Source: Notospermus geniculatus (taxonomy: Eukaryota > Nemertea > Pilidiophora > Heteronemertea > Lineidae). Taken from it: a DNA stretch of 64,000 nt. Both the position numbers and the translations under genes were made by a program. Shown one piece after another: positions 34,213 through 47,066 of this stretch. Under the pieces are notes generated by a model, which searched no databases, was not told the origin of the DNA, and was given only the letters and a program-made list of their open reading frames with translations. How positions within the stretch are numbered: the first letter of the stretch is position 1; every line of letters begins with the position of its first letter. The DNA is taken from positions 25,419 to 89,418 of the forward strand of contig NMRB01000129.1 in assembly GCA_002633025.1 (NCBI GenBank). Reading direction: 5' to 3'.

Positions 34213-34742
34213 ATTAGACTCCATGAGAGAAGAATAATCATATGAAGTTAGATGCAATTTTTGAGCCTCAAGCCATGTTTTGGAGAATTTCATTCCTAGA
34301 GACTGTACCCATCCAGTAGCAATGGGGGTCAGAATCTGAACCAATGTGGGCCTACTTGGAAACGATTCCAAAATGCTGTGAATAATGGTTCAACAAAGAC
34401 ATGTTCTTCTTCTCTAAGAAGGAAGATAGCAATTGACGTCATGAGTGTTTATGCTTTAGACAAGGCCAGCTTGGGCCTTGAAAGATTTTAAATTTGAATG
34501 AGTTGGAAATGTCAAACCAGGAACAAAAATTGACCTTGTTTTGTTGCACTGTTTGTTATTAAGTTGTGTTTTGATACAAAAACTTTAAAGCTCCGCAGGC
34601 CATACATTCCTATCCAACAAAGTTACAGGGATTATAATACCCTGCCCTGGGGTCTGGATGGAACAAGTATTACAAACGTCATCATATTTTGGATAATCAG
34701 CCTGCTGACGTTATACTTGTTTCTCATTTTTAAAAAAACAAT

Positions 34743-34748
34743 AATAAA
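34743..34748 (+). terminator. Polyadenylation signal of the myosin gene
   Basis: AATAAA occurs about 530 bases after the TGA stop, followed by T-rich sequence. It is the first canonical signal after the stop. Confidence 0.5.
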
Positions 34749-34799
34749 GATATCATTTTTCACTATTTCAGTATTTATCTAAAACAGTTCAGGCAGTAT

Positions 34800-37373
34800 T
34801 GACTAGAAAAAGATTAGATCTGAGTTTGCTGTCACACAAAGCCGTTCTAACGTCATTGGATCTTGACAATTGTCAATGCTGCTCGATACAGTTCAGTTCT
34901 TCCAAGTTTCATATAAAACATCTCCCATAATATATTTATAGCTGCTTTGTGTTGCTTGTATGCAGATATAGCTAGGAGTAAAAGTACCATGTTAGTGAGA
35001 TTGGGGATGTTTTGATGCTAAAAATAACATCTCTGATGTATTGATCTGTGATAGCCGTGGGCATTGTGATCAGATCTAAGCTAAAAGTAATCAATTGCGC
35101 CTTTGCGATACGAAAATAAAAAATATCAGGAGAATAAGATGTCTCGGTCCTCTGTAAAACTGATGAACTGGCTTTGATTCTTGACTTGCTTTTGAGAGTA
35201 TTCAGAGAATAAAAGTCTGGTCACTCTGAATAGTCTTTACCTTCCCATAATTTAGGGGGAACAAATCTCTCATATGGGAGAAGACGGCTGGCATGTTGAA
35301 AATTTGATTTTGTGGTCAAACTTGCAGTCAATCTTTCATCATCCAACACTGAAATAATATCTTGGGGGAGGGGGGGATGGCATTGTTTCCATATTCATGT
35401 TCAATACTCAATGCCAATATGACAGTGTTTATCATTCATTGTGTGTTCATTCTGTGAAATCTGCATTCTTTTTGTAATTGATATTTGCTGTTTTCAAACT
35501 TATATCTTGAACATTGGCATTCATTACAAAGGATGTTGAAATGATTTCTGTGATACGCTTACAAGGATTCCGGTATTCTTTTGTCAGTCACATGGCCTTT
35601 CGATTGTTTACCTTTCCAGTGTGTTTACATCCTCAAAGTGGGAATGTTCATCTGCTTTTGACAGATGAAAGAACAAGTTCAAAGGATGAAGATCTGTATC
35701 TGAAATCAATCTGTACCTGGCATTTAGGAAAAAAATGCTGTGTCCAAAGCATTGAGGTAGTTTAATACAAAAAGATTGTGGAGCTTCTTGTACACGTACT
35801 TAAAAAAAGGAAATGATTGGAGAGAATTCAACGTCAGTAAACACAGTGGTTGCTACATGACAAAGGCTAACTTTGCATTTTCCATATAATGTAGAAGAGT
35901 CCACTAGGGGACAGCACTGGTCTGTGCAAAAGGTGTTTGCGGGAATGGTGGACATCCTAAGCCCATTTCACATGTCACACATCTTTGATCAAATTTCCTG
36001 AATATTCTCTGTAAGGGTTTACATGTAGATTTTTTTTTATTCAGAGAATTTGATCAAAAATTTGGCCTTGTGGAACAGATGTTACTGATACTCCACCATC
36101 TGTCTCCGCAGTGACTGGCTCTTCTTCCATTTCAAATGACTGCAGGGTTAAAAAGGGTGGATCAAAGCTCTTGGCAAACAATGACAAACACACAAAGATT
36201 CAAGTAACAGATATCATTAGATAAACTGATTGTATGACATTGAATCAACAGTGTCCGTTCATTGCAGTCATGAATGGATAGATCTGATTGAAATCCTTGC
36301 TATTTGTCCTTAATTATCTGTTAATTGAACAGTGCACATAGTAAATGGAGTCAGTAATTCGTTTATTGAAACCCAGCTGTATTTTGTATTGATTATACTC
36401 CTACACATTGATTATAGTTGTAATCTGATATTGCCTTTCTTGTGTCTATTTTTTATGGAAATTCTAGTAGACTCTCCAATGTTCATTGTTAACTTCTATT
36501 GCAATTTTTTTATGTAATTGCCTGTAGACAAAGTTTGACCCTGGAATTCCAGCATGTGACTGAAATTTTCCTCATTGTGTTATTGAGCACTATATTTCTG
36601 TTTGTTTTTTGTGATTAGTACCATCATGTACTGCAGCTAAGAAGTGATGGTGGCACTGTGTATTCGTATTTCAAATACAAAATGAATGCGATAACTTGAG
36701 ATTGGGACAAGAGGTGCCAAATACTTAAAATATGTATTAGCTGAAGGAGACAATGACAATGTTTTGAAGGTATATTTTTCATGCAATAACTTTTCTATAT
36801 ATTTTATACCACTGTGGATCATATTTATTGAATTATATTTATATTCGTGGGTAGCGATTAAGTTTAGAGATTATAGAGTTTGATTGAATCTCTTGAAATC
36901 GTTGAGATTAAAGCTATGTACACTGAGTCTGTTGAATTGATTGCTGTGATTGTAGATCTGAAATGAATCAAAGCGTATTTTATGCCCTTTTTATTATGTG
37001 AACAAATACCATATGCATCTCATGTCACAGCGAGCTTACCGGTAAATGTTTGGTGTTCTTACTCAACTATACCGGTACATTGCTGCTGGCAGAATGGTTT
37101 CCCATGAGGGTATCCTAAATATCAACCACTGCAAAAACGACAGTTTGATGAAGTTCATCTTTTCTGAGTGTATTATGACAAAAGCATTTGAATGACTTCA
37201 AAATCAGATATTCTGGACATCTAAATTTCAGTGCACTGTCTAGTAATCGATATCATAAGATCAGTGTGTCGATGACCTCACTACGATTATCTGATAGAAG
37301 ACGCCACCCAAAGTGACATTTCTACTATCATTTATGTATATATCAATGAGGGGGTTCAAATGAAGCTCATCAA
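34800..37373. other. Intergenic, no supported gene
   Basis: AT-rich sequence after the myosin polyadenylation signal. Short open frames have no splice context or protein-like composition, and no repeat of note was found except a G-rich run near 35365-35377. Confidence 0.5.
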
Positions 37374-37592
37374 TCATTCCAATGAAATAGATATTTCTGT
37401 AACCAAAGTGCTTTCATTAAAAAAATAAACATTTATTCTGACAAAGGTGACTTCAATTGATTCCTTTCTTTCGTGAAAATTGCAAAAGATCGAGTATCTC
37501 ATGTCCCCCAACAGTGTTATAAACATTCCAAGAATATGAGCGGAACCATCCAAAAACAACATCCAGGTTAGCTTTTCAGGATCCAAGGTATG
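37374..37592 (-). CDS. Coding-like island, possible last exon (unidentified)
   Basis: After a minus-strand acceptor ending CTTCAG (37598-37593) the frame is open for 72 codons to TAA/TGA-type stop at 37374. It begins HTLDPEKLTWMLFLDG and includes GMFITLLGDMRY and NFHERKESIEVTFV. Composition looks protein-like but no family is recognised, and its phase does not match the next island upstream (38077-38286). Confidence 0.25.
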   Translation of the reverse strand, partial: HTLDPEKLTWMLFLDGSAHILGMFITLLGDMRYSIFCNFHERKESIEVTFVRINVYFFNESTLVTEISISLE

Positions 37593-38076
37593 CTGAAGGC
37601 ATTACAGTTACACAGATTTTCCCAAATTTTGCAAATTTTAGCAAACACACTTTTTTATCAGCATTTTATCTTCGACCAATGTTCACTCTGTAGCATTGTC
37701 TCTCAGTATACTAAAAAAAGAGAAGTTGGCCTAGGCCTAGTCATCGAAAGCGATGCAATGGCCCCCCAAGGCATTGGTTCACTCAGTAAAATGCCAAAAG
37801 AACTTTAACATATAGTTTGTGGCTTGACTTCACTCAATTTCAGCTTAGTGTTTTTTTTCTCACTCATTGGAAACAAAATGAGTTCTGCAGACTGTTCATG
37901 ATATGATAGACTTCATTGTGATACATTTTGCTGTCAGATCAATCTGACAGCAGGTGTGCTCAATCCCTAGAACAGCTCATTAGCATTTAGTGACGCAAAT
38001 AGCATAATTAACATAACCGTTTTGTGCCTACAGGTGAATATAGAATTTCCGCTAAAATAGTTCAACATAAACTTAC

Positions 38077-38286
38077 TAAAAGACAGCACAAAATCCGATA
38101 GTTTTATACGAAACCTCTCCAACCTTCCTAATATTTTATATTCATAATATTTATCCGATGATTTGGTTATATTAACGGCATTTTGAGGTACACGCGGACT
38201 GATATTCACAGATCTAATTTTAGCTTTGGATTCCACAAAATCGTGTTTTCCTTCCAAAAATAGCTCAAGAGACGATTTCGCAGGGA
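38077..38286 (-). CDS. Coding-like island with good splice sites (unidentified)
   Basis: On the minus strand an acceptor ending GGCCAG precedes an open frame of 69 codons that ends at a consensus GTAAGT donor (38076-38071). It reads PAKSSLELFLEGKHDFVES, then KAKIRSVNISPRVPQNAVN, then ILGRLERFRIKLSDFVLSF. Its CpG use and residue composition look coding. It enters needing one base from the previous exon and leaves in phase 1, so it does not join directly to either neighbour listed here. Confidence 0.35.
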
Positions 38287-38496
38287 CTGGCCAGTAAAAA
38301 TAGTAACTATACAGTTATTTTTGTCTAATTGATGTTCTAATTTAGGTAAGGGAATTGTAATAGTGGTTTTACTACTACTACTAACCATCATTTGGTTTTT
38401 ATTGTGACGACTTAGATTGATAATCATGGCCATTTTGACTGTACTTCAGCTTGTACTGCACACTACTGCATGCAAAGTGAACCATGTGGGATTTAC

Positions 38497-38628
38497 CCAG
38501 CGCAATCGATTTCTTCCAATTTCTTGTTTCAATTTGGATTTCTTGTTTATCCTTCCTGCAGTATCTAACCTATCGATCACATTGTCGAACCATTGATGTA
38601 CCGTAGGATATAATCGTGACGTTGTCAT
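38497..38628 (-). CDS. Coding-like island, possible first exon (unidentified)
   Basis: ATG on the minus strand at 38628 opens 44 codons (MTTSRLYPTVHQWFDNVIDR, then LDTAGRINKKSKLKQEIG) up to a GGGTAAAT donor at 38496. The frame is also open upstream of the ATG, so it could be an internal exon. Not recognised. It may belong with 38077-38286, but phases differ, so a further exon would be needed. Confidence 0.35.
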
Positions 38629-38813
38629 TGCGATTTTGATGCCCACTGTCGAACAAATCGGGTGATTCTGACCACTTCTCCATTACAGATTGCAAGAAGC
38701 CATTTTCCTGCTTGTGCGTGGTAAGTAGGTCAATGCACGAGTCATACTACATTGTATACCCTTAGTTATCAGATCATGCAAATGTCTATGGCACGCCGTT
38801 TGTTCAATATTTC

Positions 38814-38876
38814 AAATAAACCAGGTTTCTTTTAAATAAACCTAGTTTCTTTTCAAAGAAACTTAGTTTCTTTTCA
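38814..38876. repeat. About 20-bp tandem repeat, three copies
   Basis: The unit AAATAAACCTAGTTTCTTTT recurs three times with small changes (CCAGG, CCTAG, CTTAG variants). Low-copy minisatellite with no apparent function. Confidence 0.7.
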
Positions 38877-41276
38877 AGTAAATGTACAGCGGTGGCGCTG
38901 ATGGTTGGGCCCGTCCCGCCTCGCTGATTTATGCTGATTAGCCATGTGCTAGGTGCGATAAGGCCTATTATTAGGCCTAGACCTTCACAGTAGAGAACAG
39001 GGGGAACCAAACTGGGTATCGCTTCTTGGGCCAGTAAGGCCTTCTGAGTGTCATTGTTAATCCCTGAAAATGAAAATGATGACAGGGGTGTGGTGGAATC
39101 GGCAGTCATTTTTTGGCATCTTCCTTTCCAAAAAGCTTAAAATTTGAGTTGTTTATGTCAGGTTCTTAAAATGCCATAATGATCTCAACACAGTGTGATA
39201 ATGATTTCCTGAGATCTTGGGATCTGTGTCATCATGAGATTTGCCCGAGTGATTGCACCATCCATTCTGAGCAATTATTCTTCTAGCAGACATCCTCCAT
39301 GAGTCTATGAATTTCTGTGTCTTATGCCCTCAGATAGGGCACTTGATCCAATTTCAGAGGGTACAATAATGATCCTTCATCATAGGCTACTGCATAGTTG
39401 TCTGGTAAGTGTAGGGATCGAGGAAGCTTAATTATTGCATAATTTGATCTGATTCCAATTGTTTTGTTGCGAGCGTCCCTTTTGTGAAACTCAATTCAGA
39501 AGACACTTTAATAAAAAATAGACCCACGACACAAACTAGCCCTCCTCAGATCATTGTCAGGGTTTAATCAGCAGGGTACAAGACGGGCAGGCAGTTGTAC
39601 CTGTCGAAATCTTTGGTAAGTTCTTAGATTTTCCTCCTCTGATATGAATCTTCACCCTTGTTTATACGAGATGAATTCCCATCCCAGGAAGAGAATACCA
39701 TATTCCTGAAAGAATGCTGGTTATTCTGTGATCTCATGAAGGATGCGGTTTGTTATACTATTTACATGTAGACGGAATAAGAAATAAATTCTGGCGAAAA
39801 GTCTTGATCTTTGTACCGTACTTGTACTAGTTAAACAGAGGAGTGAGTGGGCATGTTGTGGCCGGCAAATGTCAGTATGCTTTATAGTGAGTTCTCCTGA
39901 TGAACACTAAGACATCATTATGGAAGGGATCAACAAATGCTTTCTCCACCACTCTGCCAAGTCTGCAGTGTGAAAGCTAGGGAGTGTCAAAAGCTCAACA
40001 GGTATAAGATACACTGATCCTTGCCTCTGTCATTCCATGTTGTACACTGTCTCATGATCATCTTGTTTCTCATCACATTGGTTCACACAAGTTGACAATG
40101 TGATATACGTATTTTTTTCAAGAATGAAGAAGAGTCCTGTCAACCATGTTGCCCATCCCTTCGGATTTTCGAAGGAAGGGAAGGAGAGAAACTGTCTTGT
40201 TTTTGTTGATCTGCATGTTGTTGTTGGGGACTTAGTCAAGCTAATCATGCTACTTGAAAGATTTTTTCTTGATGATATTAGAGGATGTTAGCTACAGAAG
40301 TTGGTAGCCATGACAACAGTGACGTGATAGTGCGAGAGACGCTTTATTCAATCAACGCCCAGTGATTAGTAGCTGTAAATGATGCTGTGTTTGGAGGTGG
40401 AAGTCAGTGACCAAAGGTACATAATGTCTTGCTCTTCTCCTTGGCAACCATTCTTCTCTATTGGCAGACGTGTGGGAGTCCACTTCTTCAGGGATGTGTT
40501 ATTTTCGTTGTAATGTCTGTTTTTGCCTCCAAGATGTGACACCAATGCCAATGGGAAAAGACATGACAGCTATTTTTGGCAATGAAGGGCCACAGAACTA
40601 AATGTGTTTGCTTGTATCTCTAAAAGTACAATATGTCATGAAATGTGTTACATGTATGTGACATGTTCATCGACCTTTCCTTAGGCTTGTCTCACAGTCA
40701 CAGGCTTCATCCATGTGTTGATATTCTTTCTGTTCCGATGGCTGTTTGAATAAAAACACAAAAAGAGCATCCATCTGTGCTTTTGAAAATTGTCAATACT
40801 GCCGCACAGATGTTCTATGACACCGAAAAGCAGCGGGTGTACATGTAGTGCATTGGATTATAATTTCTTTTTTCGATACTTGGAGAATTATGTAAATCCT
40901 GACACTGTAGCGTAAGTATTGTAGTGTTGACGCAGCAAAGGAAGACAGGGTGTCCCAGAAAAAAGTTGTCGGAGCAACAGGCACAAGAACTCTGGACAAA
41001 CTTCACTCTGGTGTAGCTTTGTCTTTGATGATTGTTACCATTTGTATTTTATGAGATGATGTGCACACCATGCTTTGAAATGACTTTAACCACTTGAAGT
41101 AAGTTCATTTTGCTCATTAGAATTCAAAAATACACAGATATGTACTATTATCAGTAGTTCATAAGACTGCAACCTTCTGATCTTTAAAATGACCTCAACC
41201 AATGTGACACGTCGCTTTCTTCAAGGTCTTATGTACAGCACATAATCAATAAAGCAACATATCCAGGTAGAACCAT

Positions 41277-41462
41277 TTATCGTGCGAAAAACTTGATGGC
41301 GTCATCGCTACCAGGATTCATATCGATTATTTCTACTACTTGCTGTCTTTTGTGTTTGATGACGTCACCAACCAGTCGTTTCTTGTATCGTTCGACATTG
41401 CTAGTGCTGAGGTAATTGAAAAATTCATCGCAGACCCCAGAATGGTGGAGTGGCGCGTTGTT
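41277..41462 (-). CDS. Coding-like island, possible terminal exon (unidentified)
   Basis: A strong minus-strand acceptor (TTTTTACCCCAG) is followed by 61 open codons and TAA. The frame begins NNAPLHHSGVCDEFFNYLST and continues with ERYKKRLVGDVIKHKRQQVV and EIIDMNPGSDDAIKFFAR. It holds many CpG-containing codons in AT-rich surroundings, which is typical of real coding exons. No family is recognised. No AATAAA follows closely on the minus strand. Confidence 0.4.
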   Translation of the reverse strand, partial: NNAPLHHSGVCDEFFNYLSTSNVERYKKRLVGDVIKHKRQQVVEIIDMNPGSDDAIKFFAR

Positions 41463-42702
41463 CTGGGGTAAAAATCCCACACTATGGCCATTATTGATTA
41501 TCATTGATCAGTAAGTGACGTCTTTCATGGTTTGACAACGTCATCATTTTCGTTCCTGGGGCAGGAAACTTCTCAGGGGATGCATTATCCAAATTTCATG
41601 ACATGCCAATCCTATGTGAAGTCTCATTTTCCAGGCTTTTACCATTTGCAACATTCCTGTGCTGTTGCTGGTAAAATTCAGTTGCATCTCTTTCTCACCA
41701 TGCTGACTTCCAATTCTCTAATCTTTTGTAATGGATTACATGGTTTCTGACAGATCCACTAGAGGACACTTAGACTAGAGTGCATTTATCAGGTATGTAT
41801 CTTTTATAAAAATGTAAGTTGTTGTGTTTGGAGAAACTGATTTTGTGAGAAATTTGCTTTCTTCCTCCAATTGATTGCGCAATAAGTTCTAGTATTTGTG
41901 AAGAGGCAGTCCATCACCACAGTAGTGAGTATGCATTTTTAATGCAATGGTCACAATCCTTCATGCGCACAATAAAACTGTTGCCCTTGGACATTCTGAA
42001 CGTATCACCACCAGCCATCATTATTGCTGCGTCAACTGAAATTGTCTGAGTTTAGAAAAGTTTGTCCCGCATTGTGGCATCCATATGTGATTCATTTTAT
42101 GGTGAACTGCAAGGGAATCAGGACTGCTATTGCAAAAATCAGGTATGTGGTTGTACGTGGTTTTAAAATACAGTTGTTGGTAAGGATTGAATCTCTGTCT
42201 TTGTCAGTGTTCTGTGGAGGAATTGCTTGCTATTGCATTGGGTGGAGCTTTCACAAATCGTGTGTTAGCTACGTCTACCGTTAAAACTGCCATGGGCTGT
42301 TAAAATTTATAAAAGTTATAAGTGTTACTGTCAATTTTGTCATTCTGTTGGGGTGGTTGGTGGATGTCAGAATTCACGGTACATAGCAGCAAGGTGATGT
42401 ATGAACTGATATTGTATGACCATTCCAGATTCATCTGGACCTGCAGCTGAAGCCAATGCGTATTCAGATACTGACCTTTAGAAGAACCGAGTTTGACACC
42501 ATATAGGGCCAATGTGAACTAATGTCAACTGTGACGTAGTTGTGCACCGACTGGAATAATTTTGCTGCTCTATTGAGAGTAAGACCTCATTGGTGCATTG
42601 ATGCGACTAATTTGTATCCTCCCATGAACATTATCTGGTCATGTTAGCCTTTCTCAAAAATTACGTACGTATTGATTTCGATCTTTCTCTGGTATTTTAA
42701 TC

Positions 42703-42850
42703 CTATCGATCTTGCACACAGATATGGACGATCAACGTCCCAGAGAAGTCTGAGTCTATGGTGATGTCGAAGAATGACTTTGAATTCATATCAAGTATTT
42801 CTATTTGCCACTTCGGAACTTGTTTGATGTTGTGTACTGATAAGGTGATG
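42703..42850 (-). CDS. Coding-like island (unidentified)
   Basis: After a minus-strand acceptor CGCTTGCAG the frame is open for 48 codons to TAG. It includes SVHNIKQVPKWQIEILDMNS and DITIDSDFSGTLIVHICVQD. The alternating hydrophobic pattern suggests beta structure. The plus strand is also open here, which lowers confidence. It may belong to the same minus-strand gene as 41277-41462. Confidence 0.25.
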
Positions 42851-43960
42851 CTGCAAGCGGTTATACCGAAGACGTTAAAAACAGAGCGAAGCAATGCAAT
42901 AACATCACATCATCATCTCCTTGACGTACCGGTACTGCGACAGGGACGAAATGTCAAAAAAGGAATACAACCACTCCCAGCGCCTCCAAGTGGCAGTAGT
43001 TTACAGTTTCCTCACTGGTCCATCCCTTGTAGAGGCTGGTCAGTCGTCAGTGATTTAGACAAGAATGACCCAAATCACATATCCACGTTGACGTATTGAA
43101 ATCAGTCTATTGACATATTATCATCTTGCAGATGAGCAATTTGCCGTAAAAAATATTACAGTCTTGGAGCGTTCTGGTGGTGGCGGAAAGTGTGCAAATT
43201 AATTTGTTTATTATTCCGATTTCGAGATATATTTAGCATACTTCAATAAAATAGTTCCGATTTCTTTTCATGTTTTCCGAGCATAAATAGGGTTCTCCGT
43301 TTGCCAGGTTGGAGTTGTATTGATGTTGGTTGTCATGGTGATGTGGTATAACAAAGGTTGCTAACCAACTTACGTCATCGGGTCCTAGTAGTGAAAACTT
43401 GATTAAAGCGAAAGATCGTGCCTCACAGCCATTGCCTACAGTGCCAGGATGGAAGTGTTGGATAACAACAATGTTTAGAGTTTTGTCAACTTGTTGCTGT
43501 AGTTACAGACTCTTTCCATTAGCAACATTATAAACTAGACTTTAGTAATGATCAGATAACAATAGTAACCGCCCCATGCCGGTTACATTTGTACCAATGA
43601 GGTGAATGCAAAATATGGACGCACATACAATTCAAGAAAATGAAAAATTCATCCCTTACTTTTCGGATGGGTGTGAAGTATATTCCAATGCAAGTGACAT
43701 ATATGTTTTTTTCTTTGATATTTTAAAAAATCTTTTTAGATGTAGCGATTTTACTCATCTCTAATTAGCCTGACATTAGCGATTGATCATGAAAGGCGGA
43801 GATATTTAGTATCCATGTCTGTGTTATGATATCTAAAAAAATAGATGTTTACCCAACATTTCATTGTGTGTCATAACAATGATTTAGCCTCCGGTGGAGG
43901 TGGAGGTGTTCCTGACTACAGTAGCCAAGATACATTCGGGATTTGATGAGGTAGAATTAT

Positions 43961-43979
43961 CATTATTATTATTATTATC
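43961..43979. repeat. (ATT)n microsatellite
   Basis: About six ATT units in intergenic sequence. Confidence 0.8.
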
Positions 43980-44290
43980 TGGTTGACTAAATCAATCCTC
44001 ATTCAGTCCAGCAGGCATGTGAGGTGAGCCAGTTGAAAAAATCTGCTAATTTGTTGTTCATGGGTAGTATGGGTACATGTACATGTATTTGGCAATCTGT
44101 CCAGAGGGAGCCAGGATGCAGTTTCATTGGGATAGAGTGCAAGTGCTCCAGGCTTAGTATAGTACTAGTAGTTGTGCCCTCTCATCCAAAATCTTCTGGG
44201 GAGTCTGTCAGATGCAAGTCTTGCGGACTGTTCGAGTTGGAGCCTAGTGTAGGTGGCAGCACTGACGGTAAGCCAGAATGTCCTTCCTAT

Positions 44291-44322
44291 GCTCCCTGTT
44301 ACAAACTATTTTAACAGGGAGC
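44291..44322. other. Short perfect hairpin
   Basis: GCTCCCTGTTA and TAACAGGGAGC are exact reverse complements around a 10-base loop. It could be a short transcribed stem-loop or chance. Confidence 0.45.
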
Positions 44323-44895
44323 TTCTTTGGGACCTCAATTTGCTTGGTCAGAAAGCGTCTATTCATTCTTCCTGAGACCAGTCACCTCAAGATTGCCTGC
44401 CACTGCCTCACAAGGCCTGCGTCATGAGGTTCAGCATCTGTGCTTGTGTCATATGATGTTATTAGTCATAATACTTTACTACACATAAATCATTGTTTCA
44501 ATGTACCCCTATGCTTACTCTTATGCATTATGTGCTTATTTGTAAACACTAGTGACCTCAAATGGCCTAGTTCTGGTGCGCATAGAATTTCTCACTATTC
44601 AGTATATTCGCTCAACGTGAATTGTGTGTTTACCTACCGGTACTATAGATATATCATTATATGGATCTTGGTGCAACTTTTTTGTTGATAAATCGAACAT
44701 TACAGCATCAACGTGGCAAAATCCATCTCCATGAAACAAGAGATGAAGGCATTTTTACCTGATGTACACTTCACATCAATGCTCCTATACTGCATCTCCA
44801 CGATCAAGTAGATATTCAGTGATTAATATAGCGTGGTGAATGACGTGATGCTCCAGATCTTTAATCGATGGTTGCTATTTGCGTCATCAGTCTTA

Positions 44896-44922
44896 CTATA
44901 AATAGCACGGCTATTTACGTCA
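44896..44922 (+). promoter_or_regulatory. TATA/MEF2-type box plus CRE variant
   Basis: CTATAAATAG at 44896-44905 matches both a TATA box and the MEF2 consensus. TTACGTCA at 44915-44922 is a CRE variant. The first ATG with a signal-like peptide is about 100 bases downstream at 45003, a plausible promoter-to-start distance. This is the best TATA promoter candidate noticed in the window. Confidence 0.45.
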
Positions 44923-45002
44923 CAGCTTTATTTAGCCGATAGCTAGGGAATTCCTGCAAACACAGTTCTGCACTTTGTGCGTGGTGTGTCTGCGTGTGAA
45001 AA

Positions 45003-45419
45003 ATGATGGTTGCATGTTTGTCTGTTGTCTTTCTTTGCGGTGATTTATGCACCAAGTTTCGCTTCATTGAACAACATATTCGAAGTAGGTTGGCTATAAA
45101 ATCAGGAGTGAGATTTCAGAAAATATTGGACTACTACGACTAGTACTAAGCTTGTGTCAGACCTAAACATCAGAATGTTGCATTCAGCAATACAGAGTTT
45201 AGACTTGTCATTGGAGTCGAGATACCAATAATGCCTCTCTTCTCTCTCAAAAGATTAGATGATCAGTTATCATCAAGCAACACCGATGAGAGATACAATT
45301 TCAACTTCCACAAAAATGGCACAGTTCCATTCCAACCCATGCAAAGTTTGCCCCGGCTCTATCCATATACCCACCTTGGGTATGAGCTGCTGACCAGGGG
45401 TGTCAGTTACCGTAGGTGA
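45003..45419 (+). CDS. Possible small secreted protein, two exons (unidentified)
   Basis: ATG 45003 opens 27 codons with a signal-like start (MMVACLSVVFLCGDLC) to a GTAGGT donor at 45085. A CAG acceptor at 45195 joins in phase to 45196-45419, giving 101 residues to TGA. The second part contains MPLFSLKRLDDQLSSSNTDE, NFNFHKNGTVPFQPM and LPRLYPYTHLGYELLTRG. The acceptor has a weak pyrimidine tract. Alternatively 45231-45415 is a first coding exon using the donor in CGTAGGTGAC. No family recognised; no clear dibasic-flanked peptide. It sits about 100 bases after a TATA-like box. Confidence 0.35.
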
Positions 45420-45725
45420 CATAAGGCTTGACAAGCCCAAGTTTGTTTTAGTGATTGTTTACGCACTAACAAAAATAACAGGTAAGGTTTTGAGAATGAC
45501 AGAAGGGATTTGTGGTTGTGTAGCATAAGGACTCTTCACTTGAATTGGTTTTTCACTGATTTCCTCTTGAAAAAATAATGCCCATGGCATTATGAATGAT
45601 TAGGTGACCTACTGGTAACTCAACAGGTAATAATGGGAAGAATAATCTTGCTTTTTGAGAGAGTATCTTCAGTGGACTTCAGTATTCAGATACCGGTATG
45701 TGTCACTGTCAAACGAATGATGTTG

Positions 45726-45748
45726 TGGTTGGTTGGTTGGTTGGCTGA
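45726..45748. repeat. (GGTT)n microsatellite
   Basis: About five GGTT units. Confidence 0.7.
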
Positions 45749-47066
45749 ACATCATGATGGAAAGTGTTTTGGGTAACATCCTCTCATCAGTATTGGAACT
45801 GTAAGATGGCATAACTGATAAGTAGACCATGAAGGTCACCATCAGGTAATGACCCAGCCTTCTGTTGCTTCAGCTCCTTTTAAGGATGGTTAGAGTCATA
45901 TCGACTGAGGAGTTTTGATGGGTTTTAGCTAATGATATGTGTAGGCCTAAGTAGTTGCTTGCTAATGCCAAGGGTCATTGGAGTTCAACAAAGGATTTGC
46001 TGAGTGTATGCTTGCTGATGTTGAGTGATTGTTGTAGAATAGATGAATTGCTTGTCATATGACCAATCATATTGATGGGAAATCTTCAGGTGGGAGTCTT
46101 TAATTAATCTGATCTTTATTGGAGTACGATATTCCATGTTAATTCACTCGCTTTAATGTTTTGTGCACTCTCTTCGTAATCCCATGATGCACTCCTAAAT
46201 GCCATGGTGACCTTTGCGTCGTTCTCGATGATAAGCATCATTCTGGCGTTTTCAAGGAGGTCTGTCTGTGTTCATGCTGTAAATCAGGTGGATATTGGGG
46301 TGGTGAAACGTGATGTTGCCTTTGTGAAATTCTCACTATTGTTTGTCAGCCCCCCCCCCCATTTTTTGTGGCCCTCTGACGAAGGGGGCTTTTCAAAGAA
46401 TTCAAAGCGAGGACAAACATTTGAGTGCAAACTTGTGGATGGGCATTCTGAAGCAGATCCGAGGTTTGGTCGAGTGCTGCCTTGTTAGAAATCAAGAATG
46501 TCCTCCTTGATTTCCTTCCCTCATTCCCAGCTCCACAAATAAGGACAATGCGACAAATTTCATGCCCAAATGCAGCAAAGTGCATGATATCTTGTTTTAC
46601 AATGATGGTAAACAGCAGGAAATGAGAAATTTTCACAGAATGATCAGTCGTAAGTGTCAGCAGCTCTGATTAACAGTAGTGTGGTCTATTAAGATAACAG
46701 GAAGCAAGCCACTTCCCTTCCATGTGGATTGTCACTGTGTCATGGTGTTTAATCTTATGATACAACATTGAATACTTCTTTTAGTCCTTTACATGTACAT
46801 GTACGTGCTTCATGAAAGATCATGTTCTCAAAACGCCTAAGGAGTCTCTTTGATTATTCCACTTGTGACTTCACTAACGACTGTAATTTTCATCATTACT
46901 TACTTTCCTCATTAAATGATCATTTTTTCCCATGCCCTTTCAAATCAAGTGTGGTATTGGTACTGACAGACTGATAAGGATCGACTTTTGTCTTCCCACC
47001 AGAAAACTGCATGCAGCGACACACAGTGATGCCAGCAACTATCTTGTTCTGTATTCGCATTTTATT

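Noticed and set aside
40100-40240. Plus-strand exon candidate after TTTTTTTCAAG
   Set aside because: The frame MKKSPVNHVAHPFGFSKEG looks plausible, but the acceptor is poor, no donor is evident, and the minus strand is open as well.
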